A stretch of DNA of 64,000 bases from Panicum virgatum (Eukaryota; Streptophyta; Magnoliopsida; Poales; Poaceae): contig NC_053136.1 in the NCBI RefSeq assembly GCF_016808335.1, positions 2,958,531-3,022,530 on the forward strand, in the 5' to 3' direction. How positions within the stretch are numbered: the stretch's first letter is position 1; each line of letters begins with the position of its first letter. The notes beneath the pieces were generated by a model, which saw only the letters and a program-made list of their open reading frames with translations, searched no databases and had not been told where the DNA came from. Positions 22,845-33,674 of the stretch are shown piece after piece. Position numbers and translations under genes: made by a program.

Positions 22845-25322
22845 TCAGAAGCAAGGCACGTTTTCAGTTCTCATAACCATGTTACACGTCGAGTAGATTG
22901 ACGCAGCGGCGGCTTGCACCGCCCATTCGCTCTCCGAAATGTCCAGGTTCTTCAGCTTCCTGAGCAGACATATTAACGTATTTCAGTTACATTAGACACT
23001 TGCTCAGGCATGAAGTGAAATGATCCAGTACTTAACTGAGTTTCCATGTATATCAAAACATGAATAAAAACAGAAGGTAAATCAGTTTTGATTGAATATC
23101 GTGATGAACTAACCATAATTCAGCCATTGGTCCAGGCGGTGGAGCATCACAGGTCATGTGTTTGAGGCCTTTATCACAATTCAATTGCATTTCTTGCACT
23201 TGCTTCAACCAGTTCTCCTGCAGAAGTATTAGGCAGTCAGGCACTCACGTGTCATACATACCCTATGTCCCTATGCACGTAAGCAAAAGGTGTGCATCTA
23301 ATACTAGCATTACGAATTTAGCTTATATATCAAGATCAGTTGCTATGACTCCAGTGAGTTGGAACATAAAAAACATTGAAGCCACGAAGGATAGTAAATC
23401 GTGATTAATCCTTTCCTACAAAGAAAGCTACTCCAATCAGTTAACTCACCAAGTGTTTCCCCTCCTCCTGAAGTGCTCTGTCCATCTGGACAAAGAGAGA
23501 CTTCCATCGTGCCACATGTGCTTCTGAAACTGCTTTGTCAGTACATGCAGCCTCAGAAGTATTCGCAATACATGATTCGTTCTCTTGATTAGATGGAAAT
23601 TCTGTTGAAATCAGGTAAGGTAGTTCCGTGTGAATAGCATTTCTGACTCTCTTCCTGCTGCGCTTCAAAGCTTCAAGAGAAGACAAAAAAAAACATTAAG
23701 TAACCATGCATGACTACAACTTTCAGCATTTACTTCAGACTTCAGAACTATACCAGCAAGGCGCCCCCTTATGTCCTGATGCAGTAGTTCCAACCACTGA
23801 GAAGCAACACTGGCCGCTGATCGTTGGAACAGAAAAAAAAAACAAAAAAAAACTATCAGACATAGATATTTCCACAAGCAGTACCCACTGCAAATCCATA
23901 GACGAAATTATTTGTTAAATAGCCAAGGAAAGCATACCTTTTACTGACAATGAAGTCATGTAATCATGATTAGATGCATGATCATCAGCTGATGTACTGC
24001 AGGTCCTATCTGATGACATAGTGACTGCTGATGAGAGCTGCAGTTTAAGATTATCATCATCCTGTGGAAGGAACTGTGATGCGGTAGGCAGTGCTTGGTG
24101 AAACATCACATTGTTATCTTTCATCATGAAATGGCACTTCATGAAACCACCCCCAAATTTCTGATCCTGAATTCTCTCACTGACTTCTTTCCCTCTTTCA
24201 CCTGGTCGATTAGTACAAGCAGGCTGATTCTCATTCTCAAGCCTCTCAGAGTGTACCATAGCCTTTATTATGGAGTAAACTTGCTTGCTATTTCTCACAT
24301 GGTTAATGATTCCAGGGTTTAGCCCAGATAATAGGCCACTAGGAGCAGCAACCTTCACAAACTTGTTAGCCTGGCTATGCTGTGTGGAGGTGTTCTTTTT
24401 GAATTCATCGTCCCTTTTCCTTTTGGGGGGTCGACCACGTGGCCTAGGCACCACTAACTTTCCATGAGATGAAGAAAGAAATCCATTCTGTTTCATTTCT
24501 CTCCACTTTCTGTGAGACTCGCTCTCCTCTATAGCACCAGTAGTACTGCCACATTCTGATGGATCACTGACTTTCGACTGCCCCAGCTTCTTGTAGGGGA
24601 AGAAGGGATTGAGCTCTGCTGCATCAGAACTGTCTACTGTGTTAAGATCCAATCCAAGGCGCGCAGCACCCATCCTATCCTCACCATGTTCTGCATCAGG
24701 CTTAGGCTGGAGATCTGTCCCAATGTTCACTTTACCACATGACAGAGAATCACCGCCGTGCAGCTTCTCCACTGACACTGCATTGGGATCACGACCCAAG
24801 GTCAGACAAGGAGCTTCTGCCTGAAGTGACTCAGCCTGGGGTAATAAAGACACTCTATCTCCATGTTGTGTGGCACCTTCAGCAGTCAATTGAGGAATAT
24901 CCTTCTTGTTACATGGATGTAAGCATGCTTCGCCTTGACCCGAAGATTCCGTAATTCCTACCCTCAGATCTAAAGGATGAAATTATAAGACCGATAAGCA
25001 AGAGCATATAGGGCCGCGGAATAAAAACAGGTAGTCCGTAAGACAGACACGAGCATTTTTCCATTGTCAAATTTGATTCCCAGAGAAACTACGACAGTGC
25101 ACAACAGTGTTGAAATGGTGTGTGCGTAGACTGAGTCCTTACTAGCCGAAGCTTGAATAGAATTGCAATATATATGAGTTACTAGTTGGACCGCTAAAGA
25201 GTGTGCTGCAACCAGGTTTCATTTTATTGGGTTGCTGGATTAAAAATGGGTAGAGTGTCAATAGAGGCACCAACAACTCCCACAAAACCTCTTGTTCATG
25301 GGATGGGACCCCAAAGCAATTG

Positions 25323-25371
<49 letters not shown>

Positions 25372-25991
25372 AATTCTCTGGAGGCATGCATATGAAGCAC
25401 ATTTTATGCATCTAACTACCCAAGATAAGTAGATAAGCATGACCTGCCATTGCAAGGCTGTGAGAATATGCTGCTCATTATAACTGTGATCAATAGAAGT
25501 TGCAGCTCCACGAAAATTCCAGTGGAAAACGTGGATGTACTGGCACGCTTAGATCCGCTGCACATGTACCTGAGGCACCGTACTGTGACGTTCCCGAATT
25601 CGTGTGCTACTAACCAACGCGACGCTGCTTAAAATTCAAGAACGACGACACCCCCAAGGAATACGCGAGGTTCCTTTTCAGTTCGTCACCCGTTCAAGGC
25701 ACGGATGGAGCACGGATCGGGGCGAAAACGCGAGAAGATCGAGAAAACGCCAAGAACTGACCTCCCAGTCCAGCCACCACCGGCTGCGGCGCGCTCCCCT
25801 CCGCAGCCCCTCCGCCGGGCGCTCCCTTCCCGTCGAATTCCTGCACGAGCACGCACCGAAAAACCGCGTCAGCGCATCGCCCGCCATCCCCAGTCGAAGA
25901 ACCAAGCACAAGGCGCGGGCCCACGGACCTGGAGCGGCGGCGCGCCCGATCCGGCGGGATCCGCGGCGGCGCGCGGCCCCGCGGGGTCCAT
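22845..25991 (-). CDS. AT-hook nuclear protein, plant-specific uncharacterised family
   Basis: Seven exons (25929-25991, 25762-25840, 23938-24969, 23754-23816, 23450-23670, 23114-23217, 22845-22959) keep phase at every junction and give 558 aa. An AT-hook-like motif, PRPRGRPPKRKR, sits in exon 3 and suggests DNA binding in the nucleus. The C-terminal third looks strongly conserved: VASQWLELLHQDIRGRLAAL, then LPYLISTEF, WLKQVQEMQLNCDKGLKH, and a final SESEWAVQAAAASIYSTCN. I recall this block from uncharacterised plant proteins but know no assigned function. The Leu-rich and charged middle section may form a coiled coil. Exon 1 starts at MDPAGPRAAADPAG. No closer identity is claimed. Confidence 0.8.
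25325..25367. repeat. (AG)n microsatellite
   Basis: About 21 uninterrupted AG units lie in the long second intron of the AT-hook gene. On the minus strand, which is the transcribed sense, this is a (CT)n pyrimidine tract. Confidence 0.95.
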
Positions 25992-26600
25992 CGGGGAGCC
26001 GGCGGCGGGGGGCGCCCGGCGCGGGCGGAGGCGGCGGGGGAGCGGGCGGGATCTGGGCGGCGGGCGCCGGCTAGGGTTTGGGAGCGGAGGAGGAGGAGGG
26101 GAGGGGGGAGCGGGGGAGGGAAGGAGAGGGAGGACGCGACGCGAAGCTCCGCGCGGTTTTGAAATGGAGGAGGTGGGGTGGTGGGGCTGGCTGGGATGGG
26201 ACGGACGGGGATCGCGTGGGGATTTATGGTGGCTTTGCGGGGGTTTAATTTTTTTTTTTTGAATTCGAGCGGAGGTGGGTGGGCGCGGTTTGTTTCGGAG
26301 GGCGCCCGCGCCGCGCGGGTGGCGTGGGGTGGGGTGGGGTGGGTGGGGCTAGCTGAGGCTGGGCTCTCGTGGGCCTTTTTAAACACGGGAGCGGGCTTGG
26401 CTGGCTCTAGTGGGTGGGGTGAGTGGATTGGGTGGAAGTCCCGGGAAGAAGGGGATTTGAATTTGCGGGGTAGAGACTAGAGACGCGCAGGTTCGAATTT
26501 CGAATGCAGATCTGTAGCCCCCCGGTGGCCCGGTGGCGTGCTTCGAATGAGTTTGAATCGTGCGTGTCGTTGGCTGTCCTTGGCTCTTCCCAATACTTTA
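25992..26600. other. GC-rich promoter/leader of AT-hook gene
   Basis: Very G-rich on the plus strand near 26000-26160, with GGGGTGGGGT-type tandem runs at about 26320-26345. It probably holds the core promoter and 5' leader of the minus-strand gene. No separate gene is supported. Confidence 0.45.
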
Positions 26601-26945
26601 GGGGCTGTTTAGTTAGTGAAATTTTTTAGTTCAAAGGTCACATCGATTGTTTGACCAGATGTTGGGAGGGCTTTTCGGGCACTAATTAAAAAACTAATTT
26701 CAGAACTCACTTGGAAACCACGAGACGAATCTTTTGAGGCCTTTGACCGCGGCATTAGCACATGTGGGTTACTGTAGCACTTTATGGCTAATCATGCACT
26801 AATTAGGCTTAAAAGATTCGTCTCGTCATGTACATCTAAACTGTGTAATTAGTTTTGTTATTTAATTACATTTAGTGCTTCATACATGTGTTTAAAGGGG
26901 ATGTGAAAATTTTTGGGTGAAAATTTTTGGGAACTAAATGGCCCC
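26601..26945. mobile_element. Tourist/PIF-Harbinger-like MITE, copy 1
   Basis: This 345-bp element begins GGGGCTGTTTAGTT and ends AACTAAATGGCCCC, an inverted pair. TTA flanks both sides (26598-26600 and 26946-26948), the TWA-type target of PIF/Harbinger elements. It contains GAGACGAATC and GGGTTACTGTAGCAC, which are repeated in other copies in the window. Confidence 0.8.
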
Positions 26946-26972
26946 TTAGTAGATGGGAAAATCGTAGGGTAA

Positions 26973-27290
26973 GAGCCCGTTTAGTTCCAAACACAAAAAA
27001 TTTTGGATGTCACGTGAATAGTTTGACCAGATGTCGGGAGGGTTTTTCGGACACTAATTAAAAAACTAATTTCAGAACTCATTTGGAAACCACGAGACGA
27101 ATCTTTTGAGGCCTTTGACCGCATCATTAGCACATGTGGGTTACTGTAGCACTTATGGCTAATTAGGCTTAAAAAATTCGTCTCGTCGTGTACATCCAAA
27201 CTGTGTAATTAGTTTTGTTATTTAATTACATTTAGTGCTTCATATATGTGTTTAAAGGGGAGGTGAAAATTTTTGGTAACTAAACGGCCC
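26973..27290. mobile_element. Tourist/PIF-Harbinger-like MITE, copy 2
   Basis: A 318-bp element closely similar to copy 1 and in the same orientation, starting only 27 bases after it. It is flanked by TAA (26970-26972 and 27291-27293). It lacks about 9 bases near 27155 (copy 1 reads CATGCACTAATTAGG there) and part of the 3' end. Confidence 0.8.
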
Positions 27291-27627
27291 TAAGCGTCAA
27301 TTCATGCGCTTAGTTCTAGGTGCAGTCTAGTATGCGATGACTTGTAGAGATTTTGAAACTTTGGCAAAGATACGAGTTTTCAGATATGCACGTGCCTTTT
27401 AGGTGTACTCCGGTACATGTATCTTACGACTTACCGCACCATATGGATTCCGTAGAAACAGGTCGATCTCTTTTTGTTTCGTGCGTGTGATTGTATTGTG
27501 GGACCTTTGATTATTGGGTTCGTTTTTTCTATTTATCCAGGAACACTTACTTCAAGCACGGTTACACAGGACTACAGCAATAATACACGTCCTCCTCTTG
27601 CGCTTAATTGAAAGTCTAAATAAACTA

Positions 27628-27887
27628 CTCCCTTCGTTCCAAATTACAAAACATTCCAACAATCTTGGAGAGTCAAAGTTTTTTATATTTAACCAAATTT
27701 ATATAATAGAATAATAATATTTATTATATAAACTAAATATCATTAGATTTTTTATTAGTTATATTTTCATAGTACATCAATTTGATATCATAAATCTTTA
27801 GATTTCTCTCTATAATCTTGATCAAACTTGAGATTGTTTTGACTCTCCAAAATTTTTGGGATGTCTTATAATTTGGAACGGAGGGAG
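27628..27887. mobile_element. Stowaway MITE, 260 bp
   Basis: The ends CTCCCTTCGTTCCAAATTA and TAATTTGGAACGGAGGGAG are almost perfect inverted repeats, flanked by TA (27626-27627 and 27888-27889). The interior is very AT-rich and can fold on itself. These are the classic Stowaway (Tc1/mariner-derived) features. Confidence 0.9.
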
Positions 27888-27889
27888 TA

Positions 27890-30006
27890 TGTGAGATGAT
27901 TGAACCTATAATTGTATTGTGTGATCTTATGATGACATGATTATAAATACAGTAGCGAATGGTAACATAGATGATGGGATGAAAAGGTTACATAGTCACA
28001 CTTCTTTTAAAGTGACACCTTCATCTTCATTTCCCACTATCGTTATATTACGAGAACGTCTTTGACGACAAATCGACAAATCAATATGGAGTATTTAAGA
28101 ATCTTAGTTGGCTTCGCGTGTGATGAATAGAAATCATTTATGGTCATTGTTTATCCTATGGGTTCATTTCGCGCCTTCACCATGGAGCTCGGTTATTGTT
28201 GAGAGAATATTTTTTTCTCGAATACACAGGATAGCTGATTATCTTTGTATTAAGAAGAAAAATATAATGCTTTTAGTATAACAGCGGAGCTCGGCTTACA
28301 CTTAAGCGATATGACCAATTGACCACCCTATCCATCCTCTCTTGCGGAGAGCATCAAATGTCTGGTAGCCGAGTTTGGGTACATGACCTCACTCATCACG
28401 GTTTAAATTTCATGGCTACTAATTAGATGTTCATGAGTTTATGGTTTAAAAATTACACTTTATCCATTATAGATGTACACGACGATGAAAAAAAAAATCC
28501 AGAGCCAGCTCCACAGTGGTGAACACATCCTCTTCATGGTGATGACGAAACGACAAATCCTATAATAACTAGAACTAGAACTAACCAGCTAGCAAGCGCG
28601 AGACCTAAGTAACGAAGATTTGTCTCGATTATTACTCCATCAATTATGGTTCAAACTCAAAACATGATTATACTCTCTTATTTTTCCTCCGATCCACAGG
28701 TCTTGTCCACTCACGATCGTTTTGATTACTTGTGACTAGCATGGGTCTTGTTCATTTGCCGATAACATTTGATTAATTAAGATACTAATTCTATTTTTAA
28801 CACTAAAATAGTGGCGGATCCAGAATAATTATTAGGGGAGCTTTACTCCATTTTTTGACAATTTCACTCCTTGAAGTGCATCTATAGAAAAAAAAAATGT
28901 TGAAGGGTCCCGTACTTCCGGCAGCGATAGGAGGGGCTAGAGGCCCTCCACACCCATCGCTCTATCCGCCCCAACTAAGCATGTGTTTTATGTTTGGTTG
29001 AGAGCATGGAACCATCTCATGTCCAGTGTTTATTTTGGAGAAGACACCGTGAGGGTTTGTTCGGTTGTGCATGGATTCATTCCATGCCGAGAATAATATA
29101 AATAATAAGAGACATAATATGAGATCAGAATTCATTCCGGGTCAGAAACTACTTGCAATAAAATAAACTCATAATAGATATAACAAGAGACCTGGATTAA
29201 ATCCACACGTCTAAATTCATGGATTGATTTCCAACCTTCTATTGTAGCTATCATGAGTCTATTTTATTGTAATTACTTTTCGACTCGAAATAAATATCGA
29301 TTTCTTGTTATATCTTTAATTGTTTCTATCATTCCATAGAAATGGAATGAAACCATGTACAATCGAACTAACATGTGGGGGCCAGTTGTCATCCTTCCAT
29401 CTTTCTTCTCCCCTCCGTTCTTTCTTCATCCGCTCAACCGCAGCGCCTCCAACCCCGTCGGCCCGCGCCTCCGACCGCCGGCCCTTCCTCCGCCTGTGCC
29501 TCCCTTTAGCCGACGCCGCTCATCCCCGGCTCGCTTGAGCAGGAGCTCGGCCGCCGCCCATCATCCCCGCCTCCCCAAGCGGGAGAAGCGAAGCCTGCCC
29601 GAGTTCGGCCGCCGCTGTTCATCCCCGCCTCCCCAAGCCGGAGGGGACGCGCTCGGCCGCCGCCGCTCCGCATTTTGCCTCCTCCACCGCTCCGCATCTT
29701 GCCTTCGCCCTTCGCCCTCACGGGTATCTGCTCGCCGGCGTCCGCCGCCTCTCCGCGGCGCCGGCATCGCCCATCCTCGCGCCGCCGAGCCCGCGTCGTC
29801 CATCCTCGCTCTGCAGCGCCCGCGTCGCCACCTCGCGAGTCCGCGCTCGCCCGCGCCGTCCCAAGTGCGGCGAACCCGTCCGCCCGACTTGATGGGTCCC
29901 ACCCACACATGCTAATTAGTCAAGGTCAGTGCGGAGGAAGAAGGGAAGACGACGAGCCACCAAACAAAGCCCCCCCAACCCTCCTCCATCCCTGATTTTC
30001 CACGCA
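27890..30006. other. Intergenic region before RING-CH gene
   Basis: AT-rich DNA up to about 29370, then a GC-rich tract (29440-29900) with Ser/Pro/Arg-rich frames on both strands that look like low complexity rather than protein. I see no supported gene. Confidence 0.4.
28813..28972. mobile_element. Short element with GGCGGATCC-type ends
   Basis: The left end TAGTGGCGGATCC and the right end TATCCGCCCCA pair imperfectly. Similar termini bound the larger hAT-type element at 49585-50396. The flanks share only ACTAA, so the ends are tentative. Confidence 0.4.
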
Positions 30007-30023
30007 CCCCCCCCCCCCCCCCC
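30007..30023. repeat. Poly-C run of 17
   Basis: An uninterrupted run of 17 C lies about 230 bases upstream of the presumed first splice donor of the RING-CH gene, probably in its promoter or leader. On the minus strand it is a G-run. Confidence 0.95.
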
Positions 30024-31145
30024 ACCCCCTCAAGTCTCCGGTCTCGAACTCTCGATCCTTCGAGAAACCCGCTGACGCCGCCGCCCCCCGCCGGCCGCAC
30101 CCGTCCATAGACGGCTAGGACAAAAACCGCGGCCAATCTCCTCTCTCTTCTCTCCCGCTACTACTTATCGTCGCCCTCGCCGCGCCGCTCAGATCTCCGG
30201 CCGCGCCTTCGCGTGATCCCCCATTGGAGGGGATCCGGCCTGCGTGGGCGCACGAGGTAACGCGCACTTCATTCCTTCGATCCTCTCTCGCCCACTTGCG
30301 GTGTTTAGGATTCCCGATTCGCGATTCGATGTCGTCAATAATCCTGGAGGGCACTTTGACCCGTGCTTTTGTGTCGCCAATCCATCATTTGAAGACCCGG
30401 GATCCGCGCGGCATCATAGGTTGGGCTGTGACTCTGATGGGGATGGGTATCTGGAACCGGGGTTTTCGTGGGCTTTAGGATAAGATGACATATTAGATAT
30501 ACTTGGTTCAAATAGAGATACTGTTGGAATTTGATTCCCACATTTTTTAGGTTCTGCTGATGCTGGGTTGAGGTGCTTGCCTTTGTTACCAGTGTAGTAG
30601 TTACTTTGCACTTTGCAGCATTTGTGGTTACCGGCTGACAAAAGCTCAGCGCAGCGAACCCATTGGAATTGGTTAAGCTTTGTCAAATCATATAAACAAT
30701 AGTTGTAGGTCACTAGGCCCCCACCGTTGAACCATAGCTTTAGTTGTGAACTCTAAGGCTTCCAGTAAAGTAGAGGAAACGATTAGATATCAAATCTGAA
30801 GGATTCGCTATGAAGTATGTTGGCTTTGTCCAGAATTTGTTGAAAATCAAGCTAAACAAAGCATGAGAAATAATGCTTGCTCTGATTAACATAGCTTATA
30901 TAAGTATATAGTAGTAGCTTATAAACTCCATATCTGATATGCCTATTTTCCAACCAAACTTTCGGATTCAGTTAGACATACTTTAAATCATCATGATAGA
31001 TTCTATGCAACTTTATCTAATTGACTTGATTTTTATGTGGTGTCATGTTGTCATAGCTAGGAGTTAATCTGTTTTAGCCTTTCAGTCACATGTTACTGAT
31101 TGACAGGTGTCTTGACCCTAATTTTGCAGGACTTGTTTTTATCAA

Positions 31146-31172
31146 ATGACTGGCGAAATGCTTTCCTGGTGA
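31146..31172 (+). promoter_or_regulatory. Short uORF in RING-CH leader
   Basis: An 8-codon frame (MTGEMLSW then TGA) lies just before the main start. A second upstream ATG at 31172 opens another frame that overlaps the coding region. Such upstream ATGs usually lower translation of the main frame; that effect is inferred here. Confidence 0.4.
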
Positions 31173-31175
31173 TGT

Positions 31176-33674
31176 ATGGGTATGATTTGGGTGTTGTTTA
31201 TAATGCAGTTGGCTTCTCATGGCACTCAAGCAGAAGAAACAATGCAGTTTGTACACCATTGTGATCACACAGATCTGTCAGATTCACAGCCAATAAGTTC
31301 ACAACTAAACACTGTAGAGAGATCCACAGAATGTCTAGCCTCATGTGAAATCAAGCCAGTTAGCGTTGACAGTGACAATGAAAATATTGATGCCAATGAA
31401 GAAACTCACCTTGTTATTCAAGACGTTCCTCAATGCCGGATTTGCCTTGATAATGAAGGTTCAGACCATGACTTGTAGTATTTTTCTTAGACAGTTCTTA
31501 ACGATTTTGAAATGCCTTTTTATGTTTTTAATATTCAGTTTTTTTTTTTTTGCACTTGGAGCAGGCGATGACTTGATTGCGCCCTGCCGTTGCAAGGGAA
31601 CACAGAAGTATGTCCATAGGTCCTGTCTTGATAACTGGAGATCGACAAAGGTATGGATTCTTGAGCATCTTTTCTCTATAGTGCACAGACTTGTAGACAC
31701 TCAACTTTAATTAGCTGTGCTGCACGAAATCTCACACTTTTTAATCATTAGTCAAGTTGACTCTAAGTAAGTATGTCTGTTACACATCACCCAGGAAGGT
31801 TTTGCATTTTCACATTGCACCGAGTGTCGAGCTACATTCTTGCTTCGTGCAAATGTTCCTCCAGATAGATGGTGGTTAAGGTTGAAGTTTCAACTTCTGG
31901 TTGTTAGGGATCACACCTTGATCTTCTTTATTGTGCAGCTGGTAAGATGCTCACACCTTTTGTAGTTCAGTGCAACAGATTACTTTTCTTCAGTGATCTC
32001 ACATTAGGATTATATTTCACAAAATCACTGTTTCTCTTTCTTTTCCCCAGATTTTATTTATTTATCTGAAGCTAGAAGCAGACGTATGAGTTTTCCTGTT
32101 TTCTGCATTAGGGAAAAATTAAGCATCATGCATGCTCCAAACCATATGTAGCGCGGTTTCCTAAATTAAGTTCACCTCTTTTCCCCTTTTCCTTAGGTTG
32201 AGTACCTAGACCAGGATATGGTATGGTATTCTTTATCATTAGTTCATTACGTCGTGGGAAATCAACATACAATATTTTATATAATAAAAAAGAGGCATGG
32301 ATAAATAGTGCACCATGGACTAATATACATATTTGTTTTCTCTTACAATCTTGGTTTTCCTTATTGTCTGATAGGTAGTTGCTTTCTTGGGTATGGTGGT
32401 ATACAGATTTTATGGAGATGAACTGCGGGAAATGTTTGGTTATGAAGAGCACCCATATGCTTTCTACGCCATGGCAAGTAAGTTAATCTAATAGTTTTTC
32501 AAAGTGACATCTACAATTGTGTTTTGTTCATGTAAGAGTTTTGTTTCAGCTGTGATTTGGAAAACTTTCACGAATAGCTGCTTATCTTTGAAGCTCAATG
32601 AGAACCATACTAATGTATTTTTGTTTCACTGGAATTGTCCAATACTTATTTATATTTAAAGAGTCAATGCTGACAATATGTTCTGGCATTTAATTTTGTA
32701 GAGCAAACCCTTATTTACAAAATATGTTTCACACAGCTACTTGAGTACGGTGTGTAATTAATATCTCTTTATGTATCTCTTTTCCATTGTGAGGACATGT
32801 CATCTCTGTGTAGCTTATGCTGTGAGGACTTATCAACTTGGTGTAGTTTATGATATATCAGACTATCAGTAACATCTTTGGGCCTTAAAGATAAAGAAAG
32901 AGTTCATTTCATTTTATGTTAGTGGGCCTTGGTTACTCAGTGTTACTTGTGTCATGTTGGAAACTATCTTGCAGGACTCCACTAATCACACGCTATTATA
33001 GTTATAACCCTATGAATGTTTTTGTAGTTAATAACTTAGAAGAGATCCCACAGATTATAGATGGACATGATTAATACAAAATTTTATGTGCTTGGAACTA
33101 GATAATATATATAACCATTTAAAAGCACGTAAAGCACATAACTGGAACTCTGGCAGACTGGATGAGAATGCAGTGACATACATCCCTTCCCTGTTGTCAT
33201 TTAACTGAACAAATTATAACTGCATATGCATCTGTACCATGTTAACTGCTGTATGTGTACATGAATTAGAATTTTTATCTGTACTTCACATGAAACATTT
33301 GTTGAGGAAAAAGATTAATGCTTGAAAAGTTTCTCAAATTGCAGTATTGGCTATTGTTTTGGTTGGTTTGCTGTACGGGTTCTTCATTGCTATAATATGT
33401 GGGCAGAGGATAACAGAACGTCATTACCATGTTCTTGCAAAGCAAGAGCTAACCAAGGTCCGTGAAGGAAAGAGGAAAATTCAGCAAGTTGGATTGATTT
33501 CTTTCTCCTTATGGCTTACTGTCTTCTTCTTTGCCCCATTGAACTTGTATTAAATAGCGTTTGATATTCCAATGGTGTCAGGAGTATATTGTAGAGGATC
33601 TTGAAGGAGCTGATCAATTGCCAGACCTTGATCCTAGCCATGTTACAGAGCTGAAGGTATTGGGACTCTATTGA
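31176..33674 (+). CDS. RING-CH (MARCH-type) membrane E3 ubiquitin ligase
   Basis: Coding exons 31176-31458, 31565-31650, 31795-31941, 32375-32477, 33345-33457 and 33582-33674 join in frame to about 274 aa. The RING-CH finger runs over exons 1-3: CRICLD, then CRCKGTQKYVHRSCLDNW, then CTEC, giving the C4HC3 ligand order. Two hydrophobic segments follow (HTLIFFIVQLVVAFLGMVV and ILAIVLVGLLYGFFIAIICG), so the protein should sit in a membrane with the finger in the cytosol. The C-terminus ends LDPSHVTELKVLGLY. The start could instead be the ATG at 31203 (MQLASHG), which resembles family N-termini better. A 5' non-coding exon ending at 30256 and an acceptor at 31130 are likely. Confidence 0.85.
32051..32083 (+). 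other. Candidate in-frame micro-exon A
   Basis: This 33-base stretch is bounded by TTTTCCCCAG and GTATGAG. It is in phase 0 and reads ILFIYLKLEAD. It lies in the intron between the third and fourth coding exons of the RING-CH gene and would extend the first hydrophobic segment. Whether it is used is unknown. Confidence 0.3.
32197..32220 (+). other. Candidate in-frame micro-exon B
   Basis: This 24-base stretch follows CCTTTTCCTTAG and precedes GTATGG. It is in phase 0 and reads VEYLDQDM. It is in the same intron as candidate A and open in the same frame. Use in mRNA is unproven. Confidence 0.28.

Noticed and set aside
29355..29915. 186-aa Pro/Ser/Arg-rich plus-strand frame and its antisense partners
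   Set aside because: Low-complexity GC-rich DNA with long frames in several phases and no conserved motif.
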